In this document: positions 1 to 13,175 of the stretch, in pieces
Layout of the letters: the number at the start of each line of letters is the position of its first letter
Position numbering within the stretch: the stretch's first letter is position 1
DNA from: Casuarina equisetifolia
Lineage: Eukaryota; Streptophyta; Magnoliopsida; Fagales; Casuarinaceae
NCBI GenBank assembly: GCA_028551475.1
Contig: CM052362.1
Span: forward strand, 10,787,354-10,851,353
Direction of reading: 5' to 3'
Length of the DNA: 64,000 bases
The notes under the pieces: generated by a model
Seen by the model: the letters and a program-made list of their open reading frames with translations, nothing else
What the model was told of the DNA's origin: nothing
Database searches by the model: none
Made by a program: the position numbers and the translations under genes

Positions 1-159
1 ATATTTTGATTTTTTCTTGAACGACCAATATAGGAGGTAGAATAGTCAAGCTCTTCTATATGATAAAAATCTTTTATTCTTCTTTCCAATGAAGAAGGAA
101 GTCTTCTTTGTGATATTCTTCTATTCAAATTCATGTTACTTTCAACAAGGTTGGGCCCT
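1..159. other. A+T-rich flank, nothing recognised
   Basis: No coding or repeat signal was recognised here. It ends where a TG-starting LTR begins at 160. Confidence 0.4.
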
Positions 160-1915
160 TGATATGGAATGTGGGAGCCATGTCAAGCAAGCTAGCGAAA
201 GAGGATATCTCTGAGGGGTAAGAAAATTACGTGAATGACAAGAAAATAAAGAGATTTGACAGCATTTCAACAAGAAGGACAACAATTTGAATTCAAATTT
301 AAATACAATGAGCGTAAGATATCTTCTAAAGTTAGCATCTTTAATTTAGGACCATTATTTAAGGGTGGTTAGGATTTCTTTATTTAAAAGTAATTTGAAT
401 AAATTAAGTACTTAATAATTTCATATTTTTTTAATTTAATTATGTAATGGGAGAACTTTCCTTTAAAAGATAAGAGAAGTACAGGTAGAAATAGGGGCAA
501 GGATAATCAAAGAGGGAGAGAAGAAATTGTATTTGCTTTGAGAAGAAATTGTATTCGCTTTAAGAAGAAATTGTATTTACTTTCTAGTTTTGTAAGTTTC
601 TTTGTGATTCAATAGAAATATTCTCTTAGAGTTCTCATTTTGATTTTGCGTAGCAACCATAAGTCATCCTTATAAAGGTAAAAATAGGTGAACTTGGGAC
701 AACTTTCCAGTAGTCAGACCTACTATGCATTCTATTTCATAGGCACATAACTTAGTTGCATTAAAGTCGATTATTAAACCACCCATGGTGGATGCATGAA
801 TTGAAAAGATTGAAGCTGATATGGCTCGAAAGGCTATAGAGGATAACAAACACTTCGATGGGATCATGGAAATGCTACAAAGAGTGACGGAGAACACTAG
901 CTTTAACAATAATTAGGAGTGAGATGAGGAGTAATCACACCAAACTAGAGGCAATGATAATCATAATGGTGGGCCAAATGTAGATGGTTTGATTTCCCTT
1001 GTTACAGTAGTGGTGATGAACCATCTAATTAGTTATGTAAAGTGGAGCAACATTTCGAATTCTATGAGGTGTGAGAATAGGAGAAGGTGAAGCTTGTTGC
1101 ATGGAACCTTGAAGGCAATGCACTAGTTTGGTATAAAGTGCAAAAAGCTAAGCATGGTGGCCAAGATCTCTAATGGGAAACATTTTCCCAAGAAATCAGG
1201 GAGCACTTTGACCTTACAAGGTTTTTAAATCACTTTAGAGAACTAATCCAATTGAAGCATAATGGTTCATTTGAGGATTATTATGCAAAGTTCTCAAAGT
1301 TGGTTTTGAGAATCGGCAAGCTAACATTGAAACAACAAATTATGTGCTTCACCAATGGTTTAAAAGAAGTAGTTTGAGTGGATGTACAAGCAAGTAGACC
1401 TTTAACTTTATCCTCTACAATTCGATGGCTTGTTTGTATGATGCTACGCACCATTTCAATGAGCTTGAACCAAATGTGTGGAAGTCAGATTCATCACAAA
1501 TCTTAGAGGCAAGACCAGGACCATTAGTGAGGCATATGGCCTTAACAAAATTGACAAATAGGAAGGTTCAAGGCCTTTGTTTTCATTGCAATGAAAAATT
1601 TACTCTAGGTCATCAATGCAAAAGATTGTTTGTGATAGAATAGTCATGGGATGATGAAGAGTGGAAACATGAAAAATTTTCCAAAACAGACCTTGCGGCC
1701 AAGGTTTCATCCAATGGGGGTGGATTGATATGGAAAGTGGGAGCCATGTAGACAATCAAGCAAGCTAGCAAATGAGGATATCTCGGAGGGGCAGGCATTG
1801 TGAAGAAAGGATGTGAATGGCAAGAAAATAAAAATATTTAATGGAATTTTAACAAGAAGGGCAATAATTTGAATTCAAATTTGAATTCAAATTTGAATAC
1901 AATTAGCATAAGATA
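160..1915 (+). mobile_element. Gypsy-type LTR retrotransposon fossil, short
   Basis: A 5' LTR runs from about 160 to 751, starting TGATATGGAATGTGGGAGCC. It is followed by gag-like sequence (about 770-1640) with a zinc-knuckle-like end (CFHCNEKFTLGHQCKR near 1580-1625) of the Ty3/Gypsy type. A second, partial LTR start lies at about 1727-1915. The same LTR, in inverted orientation, sits as a solo copy at 44580-45137, which fixes the LTR start and approximate end. The element is clearly broken and old, and it abuts a Copia fossil. Confidence 0.75.
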
Positions 1916-2527
1916 TAGTTAGGAGTCCACGGTTAGATGAGCCCATTCATTGCCCCATAAGCTTGTAAACCTATTCTTTCAATAGTTGTATAAGTGCTCA
2001 TGCCTCCACATTTTAGGGGTTGGTTTGGATGTACAAAAACACACATTTTATAAAAGGAGTTTCACTGTTTCTCCTTAATTTGACTCCAAGTTCACTTAAG
2101 ATGGTATCTTAAGCAAGTTCTTCCTTAGAATCTCTTCTTTTTTTACATTTTTACACTTCACCTTTTCTCAAATCTATTTTATTCCTTCACCCTTTACTAG
2201 GGCCTTTCATCAAATGCCTAGAACTCAACTTATGATGACCATGAACCATAGCCCAAAGTGCATTAGATGGAGCAGGCGACATTGCCATCACTTTAGAACA
2301 TGATACCATTCACGTAGTCACTCATGTGGCCATTCTAGAGGACCAAATGAAAACTCTCTCATTCCTCCCAATCATCCCTTCTATCTTACCTAAATGACCA
2401 AACTAGCATCATGTTGGTTTCTAAAAAGCTCCAAGGTGTTTCTAACTATGCTAGCTGGCACAATGATATGATAGGAGCTTTCTTGAGAAAAAACAAATAT
2501 AAGATTGTGGACTCCACAATTCCCTAA

Positions 2528-3753
2528 TGTTTGGTGAAATTTAAATGCAAGTGAACATGTCGAACAAATAATATAATGATAAGAAAGATATTGTCCCACA
2601 AAGATTGGTGATTACTAGACCAACTAATTACTAATGGTGAACAATTCCTAGAATTAATCTAGCAAACACAAATGATAGATGATAGATTAACTAACTAAAT
2701 TTAAGAAAACTAAATACATAAAATATGTTAGAGCATATGATTTCACCATAACTACTAGGTATTAATATTGATTATTTATGCTTGTAAGAGGGATAATATC
2801 TATGTGATGGTAGAATTTCCTAATTTATTCACTATCCTATGCCTAGGTATAATGAACTTATTTAGTTTATTAATTCACTATATCTTTATATGTGAATTGA
2901 AACAAACCAAATGCATTAAGATTTATGAACATTCCTAGTTTACACCAAAAGTCATACAAATAATATAGTATATGTCTATCCATATTTGATTTATGGTTAC
3001 ACATTACAAGAAGTAACAACATATCATCTCCTATCAGTCTCAAACATTCAAATTAGATCATTTAAGTGGTAGCTAATTACTTAAAAGTATTAAACACATT
3101 AATATGCAACTTTACATAAACAAAATATCTTGCAAAATATAACAATCATAAGATTCATACCATCATAATTAGGTTACATCGTAGCTTTAACAAAAGTAAA
3201 CTAAAGTATAAAGAAATAATGAGGAAGAACAATAATATGAAATAAAGAAGACATCTTGAATCTAAGAACAAGAAGTTTATCACCCTTTTTATCTTCTCTT
3301 CAAGAAAACATTGAGTTATGCTCAATTTCCTCCTCCCCCTCTTTCGCTTCTTCTCTTCTCTTAAATAGAGTTTTGGATTTAAACCTTATCCTAATAAAAG
3401 TCAGTTTTGGATACCTAAAATAATTGGGTTTTGGACTTTTAAATTAATTGGGATTTGAATTCCTAACATGATTAGATTTTCTAAATAATAGAAAATCCAA
3501 CAACAATAGAAAATTTAATACCAATCATCCAAAGCCCAAGCCTATCTTGACTCTCTTGATCTTGATATTATGATTTTACCACACAATAAGCATCAAGTTT
3601 TTCTTTTTCATCCTTTTTCTCCATGCCTCCTTATACTTCATAAACAAGACAAATTTAGGTAAATAAGGAGGAATTCATATGTTTTCTCATAATTATTAAA
3701 GTTATTTATTGCCAAAAAATAGGTAAAATAACTCTATAAAAATAAAGTTATCA
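2528..3753 (-). mobile_element. Solo LTR, family A, copy 1
   Basis: In the minus orientation this 1226-bp block starts TGATAAC and ends AACA. It is flanked by an exact 5-bp target duplication CCTAA (2523-2527 and 3754-3758). It is homologous to the blocks at 5669-7318, about 10480-11306, 13176-14446 and 58468-59742. No coding region lies in it, which fits a solo LTR left by recombination. It sits in the gag part of Copia fossil 1. Confidence 0.88.
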
Positions 3754-5668
3754 CCTAACCAGCCACTAATTTGGACTTATTCCATCCATGGTAGCATTGT
3801 AATGGTGTTGTTCTAAGTTAGATTCTCATTGCCATTTCACCTATACTATATTGGACCTTCACATATGTTGATGATGCTTGGAAGGTTTGGTTGCATCTCT
3901 ATGATAAGTTCCACTAAGTGGAAACAAAGGATTATGCAATGTCAAGTAGGCCCTTGCAAACATTGCTTAGAATGAGGACCTAGTCGACCATTATATTTAG
4001 TGATTAGAGCAGCTTTAGAGCCAACTAGACTCATACATTGCCTTTTACTACCTAAGAATCAATGGTGATCCTAAGTTTCTGTAGTTTCTTAAAGATGGAA
4101 AAACTCTTGACTTCCTCAATGGGTTGGACGATCTTTTCTCTGTTGCTTGCTCCCAAATCCAGAACACTAGGCCATTTCTGACACTGTCAAAGGCCATAAG
4201 CATGATCCATAATCAGGAGTCTGATCACCCCACTGTTGGAAGCAAGCACCATGCTAATCACCTTGCTTTTGTAATGGAGACCAAACTACAAATAGATACG
4301 GGCAACAAGGGGATTCTTTCCTCACACAGTAAACCCTTTCTTTCCTCTGATAGGGTGCCAACCTTTGATCAAGCATCACGCCAACCTCTAGCCTTGGACA
4401 AGCAAATATGCCCATGTTTTCATTCTTTACTAGAGCCAAACCTTACCAAAATTGTCAACATTATTCACTAGCAAACTAGTAGTTATATGATCCCTAAGCT
4501 AATATGGGTTCTGCTAACATGACTCATTCCATTACTTGCACACATTATGGTAAGAAAGGACACCCGTGTTGAATACTACATTCACTTGCTCAAGTGTGGT
4601 CATTGTGGGACCATTGGACATAGCAAAGAAAAATGCTATAAATTCCATGGGCACCCTCCTCCAAAGAAAGGGAAGGAGAAGTCTGAGCAATGACATTCTG
4701 CACACCATTTTGCTCTTGTTGATGATTCTAGTGATGAATCGGTGTTGATCAAAGGTGATCAAGAGGAGATAATGGCAATTATCAACAAGAGAAAGCAATC
4801 CACATCACGTGCAACTCATAGTACTACTCATATCGTAGGTTTTTTTTTCCTACACACCATAATTTTACTCATTGGCTTGTAGACTTAGAAGCTAGTGACC
4901 ATCTCACGGATAATTTTAATTGCCTTATATATTCTAATTCATGCATTCATGAATCCTAAACAGTTAGGTTGCCTAATGGTAGACACATCCCCATTACGCA
5001 TATTGGTACTATTATCCTTTAACATAAATATTACCTTTATGATGTGCTTTATGCCTCTGCCTTTACAACTAATCTATTATCCACCACAAAATATACTCAT
5101 TCACAAAATATACTCATGATAATGATTGTGATTTTACAATGATGTCCAACCTTTTTTTTTTTTTAGGACTTATGGACTGGGATAGTGATGGGGCTTGATA
5201 AAGTGAAGCACGGGCTCTACTATCTTATGATTGAGCTTGATGATGCATATATTTCAAAATTAAATGCATCTATAATAGATTTTTTTGTACCCGAGAAGTT
5301 GAATACTATTTGTTATGCTTCTTTTACTTTTACTATATGTAATATCTTGCATTAAAGACTTGGACATCTTTCCTTTAGTGTTATGCGTCATCTTTTTAAC
5401 ATCTCTTTTTCATATATGAATGATATCAAAGCATGTAACATATGTCCATTGACTAAGCATGCTAGATCCTCTTTTCACACTAGCACATCCACGACTTCTA
5501 ATTCATTTGAATTAATCCATGTTGATATTTGGGGGCCATATAAGACTCCCTCCCATGTGTTAATTGTCTCACTATGGTAGATGATTATACACGGACCACT
5601 TGGACTTATCTTATGAGACATAAAGCTGAAACCCTTGACCATTTAAGGTCATTTTTTCATATGGTGAT

Positions 5669-7318
5669 TGTTTGGTGAAATTCTACATGCAAGTGTATAT
5701 ATCAAACAAGTAATATAATGATGAGTAAGGATATCTTCTCATAGAGACTAGTGCTTACTAAACTAACTAATTTTTAAAGTTTATCTAGAAAATCAATGTG
5801 ATAAAACATGGATTAACTAACTAAATTTAACTTAAACTTGCTTAATGAAACATGTTAGAGCATTTAATTTCACCTAATTACTGGATATGAATATTGATCA
5901 TTCATGTTAGCAAGATTAATTCTACTAATGTGATGGTAAAATTTTCTAATTTATTTATTATCCTATGTTTAGGTATAACGAACCTACTTAGCTCATTAAC
6001 TCATTGTATTTCTACCTATGAATTAAATGAACTAGGTGTATTAAAATATGTGAATATTCTAGTTTACATCTAAAGCCACACAAATCATATGGTATATGTT
6101 TATTCATATTAACCTATGGTTGCACATTACATGAAACAATTGCATGTCATTTCCTTATTGGTCTCTAATATGCAAATCAAATCATCCAAGTGGTAGCTAA
6201 TCACTCAAATGCATTAAACACCATAATATGTAACTTCACATACATAAAAATCACACAAAATACAAATAATCATACAATTCATACATCCTAATCAAGTTTC
6301 ATCATAACTTTAACACAATAAACTAAAACATGGTATTTACAAACACAAGAATAATGCAAAAACTTGTACAAAACATTTTTTAAACTAAAAATAACAAAGT
6401 TGTCACTAAAATGTCTTCAATTCAAAGAAAGTTTAGACAAATCTGCATATCAGTAAGAGAAGAAGAAGTTGTTTGAAAAATGGGAAGAAAATGAGTAGCC
6501 ACACACTATTACGCACCACCATCATATGCTGCCACGCACCCCCACCATAAACCACCACGTGCCACCATACGCCACCACACACCATTGTACACTGCCACGC
6601 ACCGCTGCCAATCTTCATGAAAACTACCAAAAATTGCTAAATAGGAAGACGTCTAGAGTGCCAATCTACTGAGAAGTCCTTCAAATCTACTACAAAAACA
6701 TGTAGATCTGACGAAAAAGGCTTATATGACGTTTGCCATTCTTTGCTAGAAACTATTGGAAACCATTGCGAAACCACTCTAGAAACACCAAAAATCACAA
6801 CTAGATGCTAAATATGTTCCCTCCTTGTTGGAAATTGCCTTAAAATTGCCAGAAAATGGAAAAGAATGGCAAAAAATGTGGTAGGTTTCTCACCAAAAAA
6901 GGATGCTAGTGGTTTGCTGCCGCACGACCGCCGTGCTCTCTCCTTAAAATGCATGTTGTCATGCATTGCCTCTGAGTTCTAGTGAGATCCCTTGTCGCCT
7001 ACGCTTTGGTGACTTTCACAAACATTCTCCTTTCTCTCCTTTCTCTTTTCTCTTTTTCTTGATAATAGCTTGACATCTCCCTATTTTGTTCTTTTTTTTT
7101 TCTTTTTCCTCACATAGGACAATACATTAGCTAGCCTTTTTCCTTTTTCTTCCTTTTTTTTTCAATATTTTGCTTCATTTCTCTTGTTTTTCTCTTTTCT
7201 TGGGTTTTCTATATGAAAAACAAAACTTGAATAGATGAATACAAATATAATTACACAAATATTATATTATATTTTTCCTAAAGTAAACAAAATAATTCTA
7301 TGAAAAATAGAGTTATCA
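5669..7318 (-). mobile_element. Solo LTR, family A, copy 2 (long variant)
   Basis: This block is 1650 bp with TG/CA ends in the minus orientation. It is flanked by an exact 5-bp duplication GTGAT (5664-5668 and 7319-7323). It is inserted in the integrase region of Copia fossil 1. It is longer and more diverged than the other copies. The extra length lies around 6400-7150 and includes CCACCACGC-rich and C/T-rich stretches. Confidence 0.87.
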
Positions 7319-8468
7319 GTGATGACTCAATTTAGAGTCAAGGTTAAGTGCATTTGCACTGACAATGTGCAAGACTTCTTTACCTTTTCATGTGTTTCCT
7401 TTTTTAAATCTCAAGGGTTATACACAAGAGCTCATGTCCATACACTTCCCAATAAAATGGGGTAGTTGAAAGAAAACATCGATATTTGTTTAATGTTGCT
7501 AGGGCACTATGCTTCTTGTCCCATTGCCCCATTCATTTTTGGAATGAAAGACTTTTTGGAAAATCACCTTCACTTGATCACCTTAAAATGTTTGGTTGTT
7601 TATGTTATGTAGCAAATTTGACTCAAAAGGATAAATTTGGACATAGATCCACCCTTTCCATTTTCATCCATTTGCCCAGAAAAGGTACTACCTCCTTGAT
7701 ATTGAGAATGGAAAACTCTTTGTGAGTCTTGATGTGATTTTTCATGAATCTATCTTTCTTTGCAATACTTCTTCACCATCATCCTTTAACATTATGCATC
7801 CATCCTTGCTTGTTACCGACTTACTAAAAGAATCATTGTCAACTCCTGCTTTGTTGCATCCATTATCTGTTGTCATTGACATACATGAATTGAATTCACT
7901 TGTCATTGTTCCTTACACTAGAATGGATCCACAATCCATTCCAACACAACCTCCATTGCCTAGATGACCTTCAAGTAGGCTAACTAAGCCCCCTATATGG
8001 ATGAATGATTATGTTTGCTCACACACTGATATTCATGCATCTATAACACATCCTATTTCTAAGGTTATTTCCCATCATAGACTATGTAGTCAGCATAGTC
8101 TTTAGATTTGATCTATATTAGCTTATATTGAACCTTCCACTTATCACGAGCAGTCTCTAATCCCAAATGGTAGAATGCTATGATTGAGAAGGTTAAGGCA
8201 TTAGAATTAAACAACACTTGGGAATTGCTTTCTTTGTTTGCAAGTTGACAAGCAATTGGGAACAAGTGGATCTACAAGATAAAGTATAAAGTAGATGGGA
8301 TAATTGACCAATGTAAAGTTAGGCTTATAGCCAAAGGGTATAGCTAGAAAGAAGGAGTTGACTATGAGGACACCTTTGCCCTTATTGGAAAACTTGTTAC
8401 TGTTCATATATAAACCGCTTTGGCTGCCATCCATCATTGAGACATGTATTAGATGGATGTTCATAATG

Positions 8469-8897
8469 CCTTTTTGCAATGGAATTTAGATACAAAGATC
8501 TACATGCATTTATTGGGGCAAGGGGGATCAAAGGTGTGCAAACTCAAGAAATCCCTTTATGGACTTAAACAAGCATCCAAACAATGGTATCATAAGTTCA
8601 CTATAGCACTCCTTTTTGCAATGGGATTTAGATACAAAGATCTACATGCATTTACTGGGGCAAGGGGGGGATTAAAGGTGTGAAACTCAAGAAATCCCTT
8701 TATGGACTTAAATAAGCATCCAAACAATGGTATCATAAGTTCACTATAGCACTCCTTTTTGCAATGGGATTTAGATACAAAGATCTACATGCATTTACTG
8801 GGGCAAGGGGGGGATTAAAGGTGTGAAACTCAAGAAATCCCTTTATGGACTTAAACAAGCATCCAAACAAGGGTATCATAAGTTCACTATAGCACTT
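8469..8897 (+). repeat. 142/143-bp tandem repeat, three copies, inside Copia fossil 1
   Basis: Units begin with CCTTTTTGCAATGG at 8469, 8611 and 8754. They are nearly identical to one another, much closer than the surrounding fossil is to a typical Copia. The repeat lies in the reverse transcriptase region and looks like a recent local tandem amplification. Confidence 0.9.
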
Positions 8898-10479
8898 CTT
8901 TGGGTTAGATTTCATCACTCAGTGCATGATTATTCCCTCTTCCTCAAGAATATGTGTAAAGGTCTTCTCATTGTTTTTATTTATGTGGATGACATGATAG
9001 TTACTAGAGGTGATGAAGTAAGGATGTAGGCCCTAAAGGAATATCTATGTTCTATGTTCCATATAAAAGACTTAGGTTTGGTTAAATATTTCTTTGAGGT
9101 AGAGGTGGCATGCTCTCAAATTGGGATAGTTATGAATCAACGTAAGTACACCCTTGAGTTAATTTCAGAATATGGGTTGTTTAGTTGCAAACTAGCCGAC
9201 ACCCCCATAGAACAAAATGTTAAATTTACTAGCTAGGACTATGATGAATTCCTACATAAGGAAGGAGATCCACCTTTGAAAGATGTTACTGGTTATTAGC
9301 AGTTGATTGGAAGATTGATTTATCTCATTGTCATGAGGCCTAATATCTATTTCCTTGTATGATTATTGAGCCAATTCATGCATGCACCTAAAGCCTCTCA
9401 CCTTGAAGCCACATTCAAAGTCATTAGATATCTTAAATGCTCCCCTACTCAAGGATTATTGATGAAATCCCATAATAGCCTTGAACTGCCTACTTATTAT
9501 GATGCCACCTATGGATCTTGCCTAATGAGGCACTGCTCGACTATGGGTTTCTACATCTTGCTTGGTGACTCCCTTATTTCTTGGAAAAGCAAGAAGCAAT
9601 CCACAATCTTTTGATCCTTTACAAAGTTCAAATATTGAGCTATGGTTTCAACTATTTGTGCGATTTTATAGCTTCTTGGACTTTTCAAGGACTTGCAAGT
9701 ACCATTACATAGATTGTATCTCTCTTTTGTGACAATAAGTCTGTCATGAAAATTACAACCAATCTTGTGCTACATGAAAAGACTAAGCACATCGAAATTG
9801 ATCATCACTTCATTAAAGAAAATATCATATCACATATTATTTAGATTGCACACATCTCTATGCATGATCAACCAACAAACTTGTTAACTAAAGCATTAGG
9901 AATACAATAACACTATTTTCTTCTTGGCAAGCTAGGTGTCTATGACTTGTATCAACCACTAGCTTGAAAGGGGATGTTGAAAGTACTATGTTGTTGGGTT
10001 ATTAGTTAGAAGTCCATAGTTAGATGGGCCCACTCATTAGCCCATAAGCTTGTAGACTTATTCTTTCAATATCTATATAAGTGCTCACATCTCCACATTT
10101 TAAGGGTTGGTTTAGATGTACAAAAACACACATTTTATAAAAGGAGTTTTACCGTTTCTCCTTAATCTAACTCCAAGATCACTTAAAAGATATGCCTAAG
10201 TTCTTGATGGATCTATGTTATAGGTGAGTTTCTGTCTCATTTTCAACTAGTTTCCAATGGGTCCACAATATTTTCCAGCAATGGGTGAGAACCCAACCCA
10301 TATAGGAATATTTTAGATTTCATCCGTTTTCTCCAATTTCAGTAGGCTACAGACAGATCCGAGTGCTTTGTACAACTTTTTGGCAGTTTTTATGCAGAAT
10401 GAGTAGCGGCACATGAGGGCAAATGGCATTGGCATGTGACGGAATATGAAAACATTTTCTCCCTTCATTCCAAACAATT

Positions 10480-11306
10480 TGTGATTTCCTTTCTTATATG
10501 TAGAGTTGTGTAAAGTTTATTAGAATTGAAAACATTGTGGTGATAGCTTTTATATTTTTGGTTTAAAATGCTTTGTTCAATTTCTTAACATTGTTTTTAT
10601 TTGTGTTTCTATTATTTTTTAGTTTACTTTGTTAGAAATATGATGTAACCTAATTATAATAGTATCAATATTATGATTATTATGTTTTGTAAGACATTTT
10701 ATTTATGTGAAGTTATATGTTATTATGTTTAATACTTTTAAGTGATTCACTACTACTTAAATGATTTGATTTGCATATTTAAGACCCAAAAGAAATGATA
10801 TGTAGTTGTTCTTGTAATGTGTAACTATAAATTAAAAATGAATAAATATATATCATATTGTTTGTGTGACTTTCAGTATAAACTGAGAATATTCATAGAT
10901 CTTAATGCACTTGGTTTGCTTTAATTCACATATAGAAATATGGTGAGTTAATGAGCTAAGTAGGTTTGTTATACTTAGATATAGGAGAGTAAATAAATTA
11001 AAAAATTTCACCATCATATAGATATTATTACTCTTGCAAGCGTAAATAATTGATATTTGTATTTAGTAGTTATGGTGAAATCAAATGTTCTAACATGTTT
11101 CCTATTTCAATTTTTTTTTCTTAAAAGAAATTAATTAATTACTTACTCTGTCCTTTATCATTTTGATTTGCTAGATAAAATTTAGGAGTTGTTTATCATT
11201 AGTAATTAGTTGGTTTAATATTCATTAATCTCTATGAGATGATACTTTTCTCATTATTATATTACTTGTTTGATATGTTTACTTGCATATAGGATTTTAC
11301 CAAACA
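10480..11306 (+). mobile_element. Family A LTR, partial copy
   Basis: The 3' part of the family A LTR is present in plus orientation, ending CCAAACA at 11306 next to the gag of Copia fossil 2. Its upstream portion resembles the long variant at 5669-7318 more than the short copies. The upstream boundary was not found. Sequence between 10191 and 10480 was not assigned and may belong to it. Confidence 0.7.
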
Positions 11307-13175
11307 ATGATGTTGTAAATAAATTAAAGCTACTAAGTAAGGTATATAAAAATAACGAGTTAGTTAAGGAAGTATTAGGATGTCTATCTGAAACTTAGGA
11401 TGCTAAGAAAACTGCCCTTGAGGAAGCCTATGATTTAGATAAGCTTTCTTTTGATGAAATTTTTGGATCCTTTACGGCACATGAGTTAAATCTAAAAAGA
11501 AAAGGAAAAAAACAAGGAAGCAAAGGCATATAGAAATGCAGCATTTAAAGAAATTGTTAAGGATAGTTTAACATCAAAATTTGAAATAGATGAACTAGCT
11601 ATGTTGGCAAGAAAATTTAAAAAGTTCTATAGGAGAGAAAAAAGGGAGAAGATGGAAACATTAGATCTTGGAGACAATATTTGTTTTGAGTGCAGGAAAC
11701 TTGGACATATAAGAGCTAATTGTCCCAAATTGAAGAACAAAGGAAAATTAGCACTAAGGTACAAGAAAAAGGTAATGATGGTAGCTTAGGAGAATGAATC
11801 ATCATCCTTTTCATCTTTAGAAGAAGAAAGTGCTACTGAAGAGGTAAATTTATGTCTAATGGCAAACAAATAGGAAAAGTATATGTATGTTTTGAAAATA
11901 TATTTGATTGGAATTTAAGTTCTATATTTTCTAATTTGTCAATTTATGCAAGGAAGTTGGAAAATAAATCTATTCTACTTTAAGAAGAAAGCAAAGTGCT
12001 TAAGGAAGAGAAATAAAAATAAAAATAGTGAAGTGAAAAATCCATACTTAGAATCAAAGTTGTAAACCTAGAAAGCACATTGAAATCTTTTGCCCATGAA
12101 AATAAAATGGTGGAAAATATTTTAACATCAGAACAAAGGATATATGATAAAGCTAAACTAGGTTACAAAAAGGATGTAAAAACAAAAGTTCTTATAAATT
12201 TTTTAAAAAGGATAGTGAATGTCTTTTTGTTTGTAAGTTCTAAAATATGCTAATCACATTGCTACAACATGTCTAATTAGATAAAATAGGCCTTATAAAA
12301 TTAAACAAATATGGATTTCTAATTTAATGTGCAGTACTAACTATGAAGGACATAAAACAAGATGGGTACCTAAAACTCCAACTATCACATTTGTGTCTGC
12401 AAGTCACTATTAAAACTCATAAGATGTAGTAACCCTTTTGGTGGTATTTGGAAAGTTGTTGTGCATGTCATATAACTGAAGAAAAGGAAGATTTCTCAAT
12501 TTTAAATGAACAATCTAGTGGAAAAGTATCTTTTGAAGACAATTCCAAAGGAAAAATCGAAGGTTATAGTATTATTGGCAATCCAAATTTCTTTCATATT
12601 GTTGATGTGTTGTTTGCATATGTTTTGTAATATAAATTGCTAAGTATTAGTCAATTATGTGATAAAGCATTCAATGTTAAATTCAAATCATCCTATTGCA
12701 TCATAAAAATTAATAGAAATAATATAAGATTAGTAGGAAAAAGAGTAGGAAATGTCTATGTCATAAATTTGCATGAAGTATTTAAAGGAGAAGTACATGT
12801 TGTGCAGCTTACTAATCATCTAGAAAGTAGTGAAGGAAAGGAAAATGAACTAGTAGTGGAAAATGAAGAAACCAAACCTAGTTTTCCTAGAGTTAGAAAT
12901 AAGATGGATTAATCATAAATCACAGGTAGTATTAATAAAGGAGCATATACTAGATCCAAGGCTAGAAATACATGTGAGTTTGTAGCTTTTCTATCACAAA
13001 TTAAGCCTAAAAAGATTGATGAGGCATTTAAAGATGAAGATTGGATAATGGCAATGCAGGAAGAATTAAACTAGTTTGCAGGGGGTAAGGTATGGACTCT
13101 TATGTCAAAACCAAAAAGTCATATTGTTATAGAAACTAAGTGGGTGTATAGAAACAAAATGGATAGCATGCAATG

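Larger units (their letters stand above)
1916..10190 (+). mobile_element. Copia LTR retrotransposon fossil 1, with nested solo LTRs
   Basis: Two matching LTRs bound the element: about 1916-2101 and 9975-10190. The second is preceded by a purine tract (AAAGGGGA). A primer-site-like TGGTATC follows the first LTR at 2102. Recognisable parts in order are gag-like sequence with a zinc knuckle region (about 4100-4700), integrase (about 5340-5660 and 7320-7720), reverse transcriptase (about 8200-9240) and RNase H (about 9280-9900). Two solo LTRs of another family (2528-3753 and 5669-7318) are inserted in it. It is heavily broken, with many lesions, and looks old. Confidence 0.85.

Noticed and set aside
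6433-6630. G/V/W-rich reading frame
   Set aside because: It comes from a low-complexity CCACCACGC-like stretch inside a solo LTR.
2528-7318. The two inverted family A copies as the 5' and 3' LTR of one element
   Set aside because: Each has its own different 5-bp duplication, so they are separate insertions.
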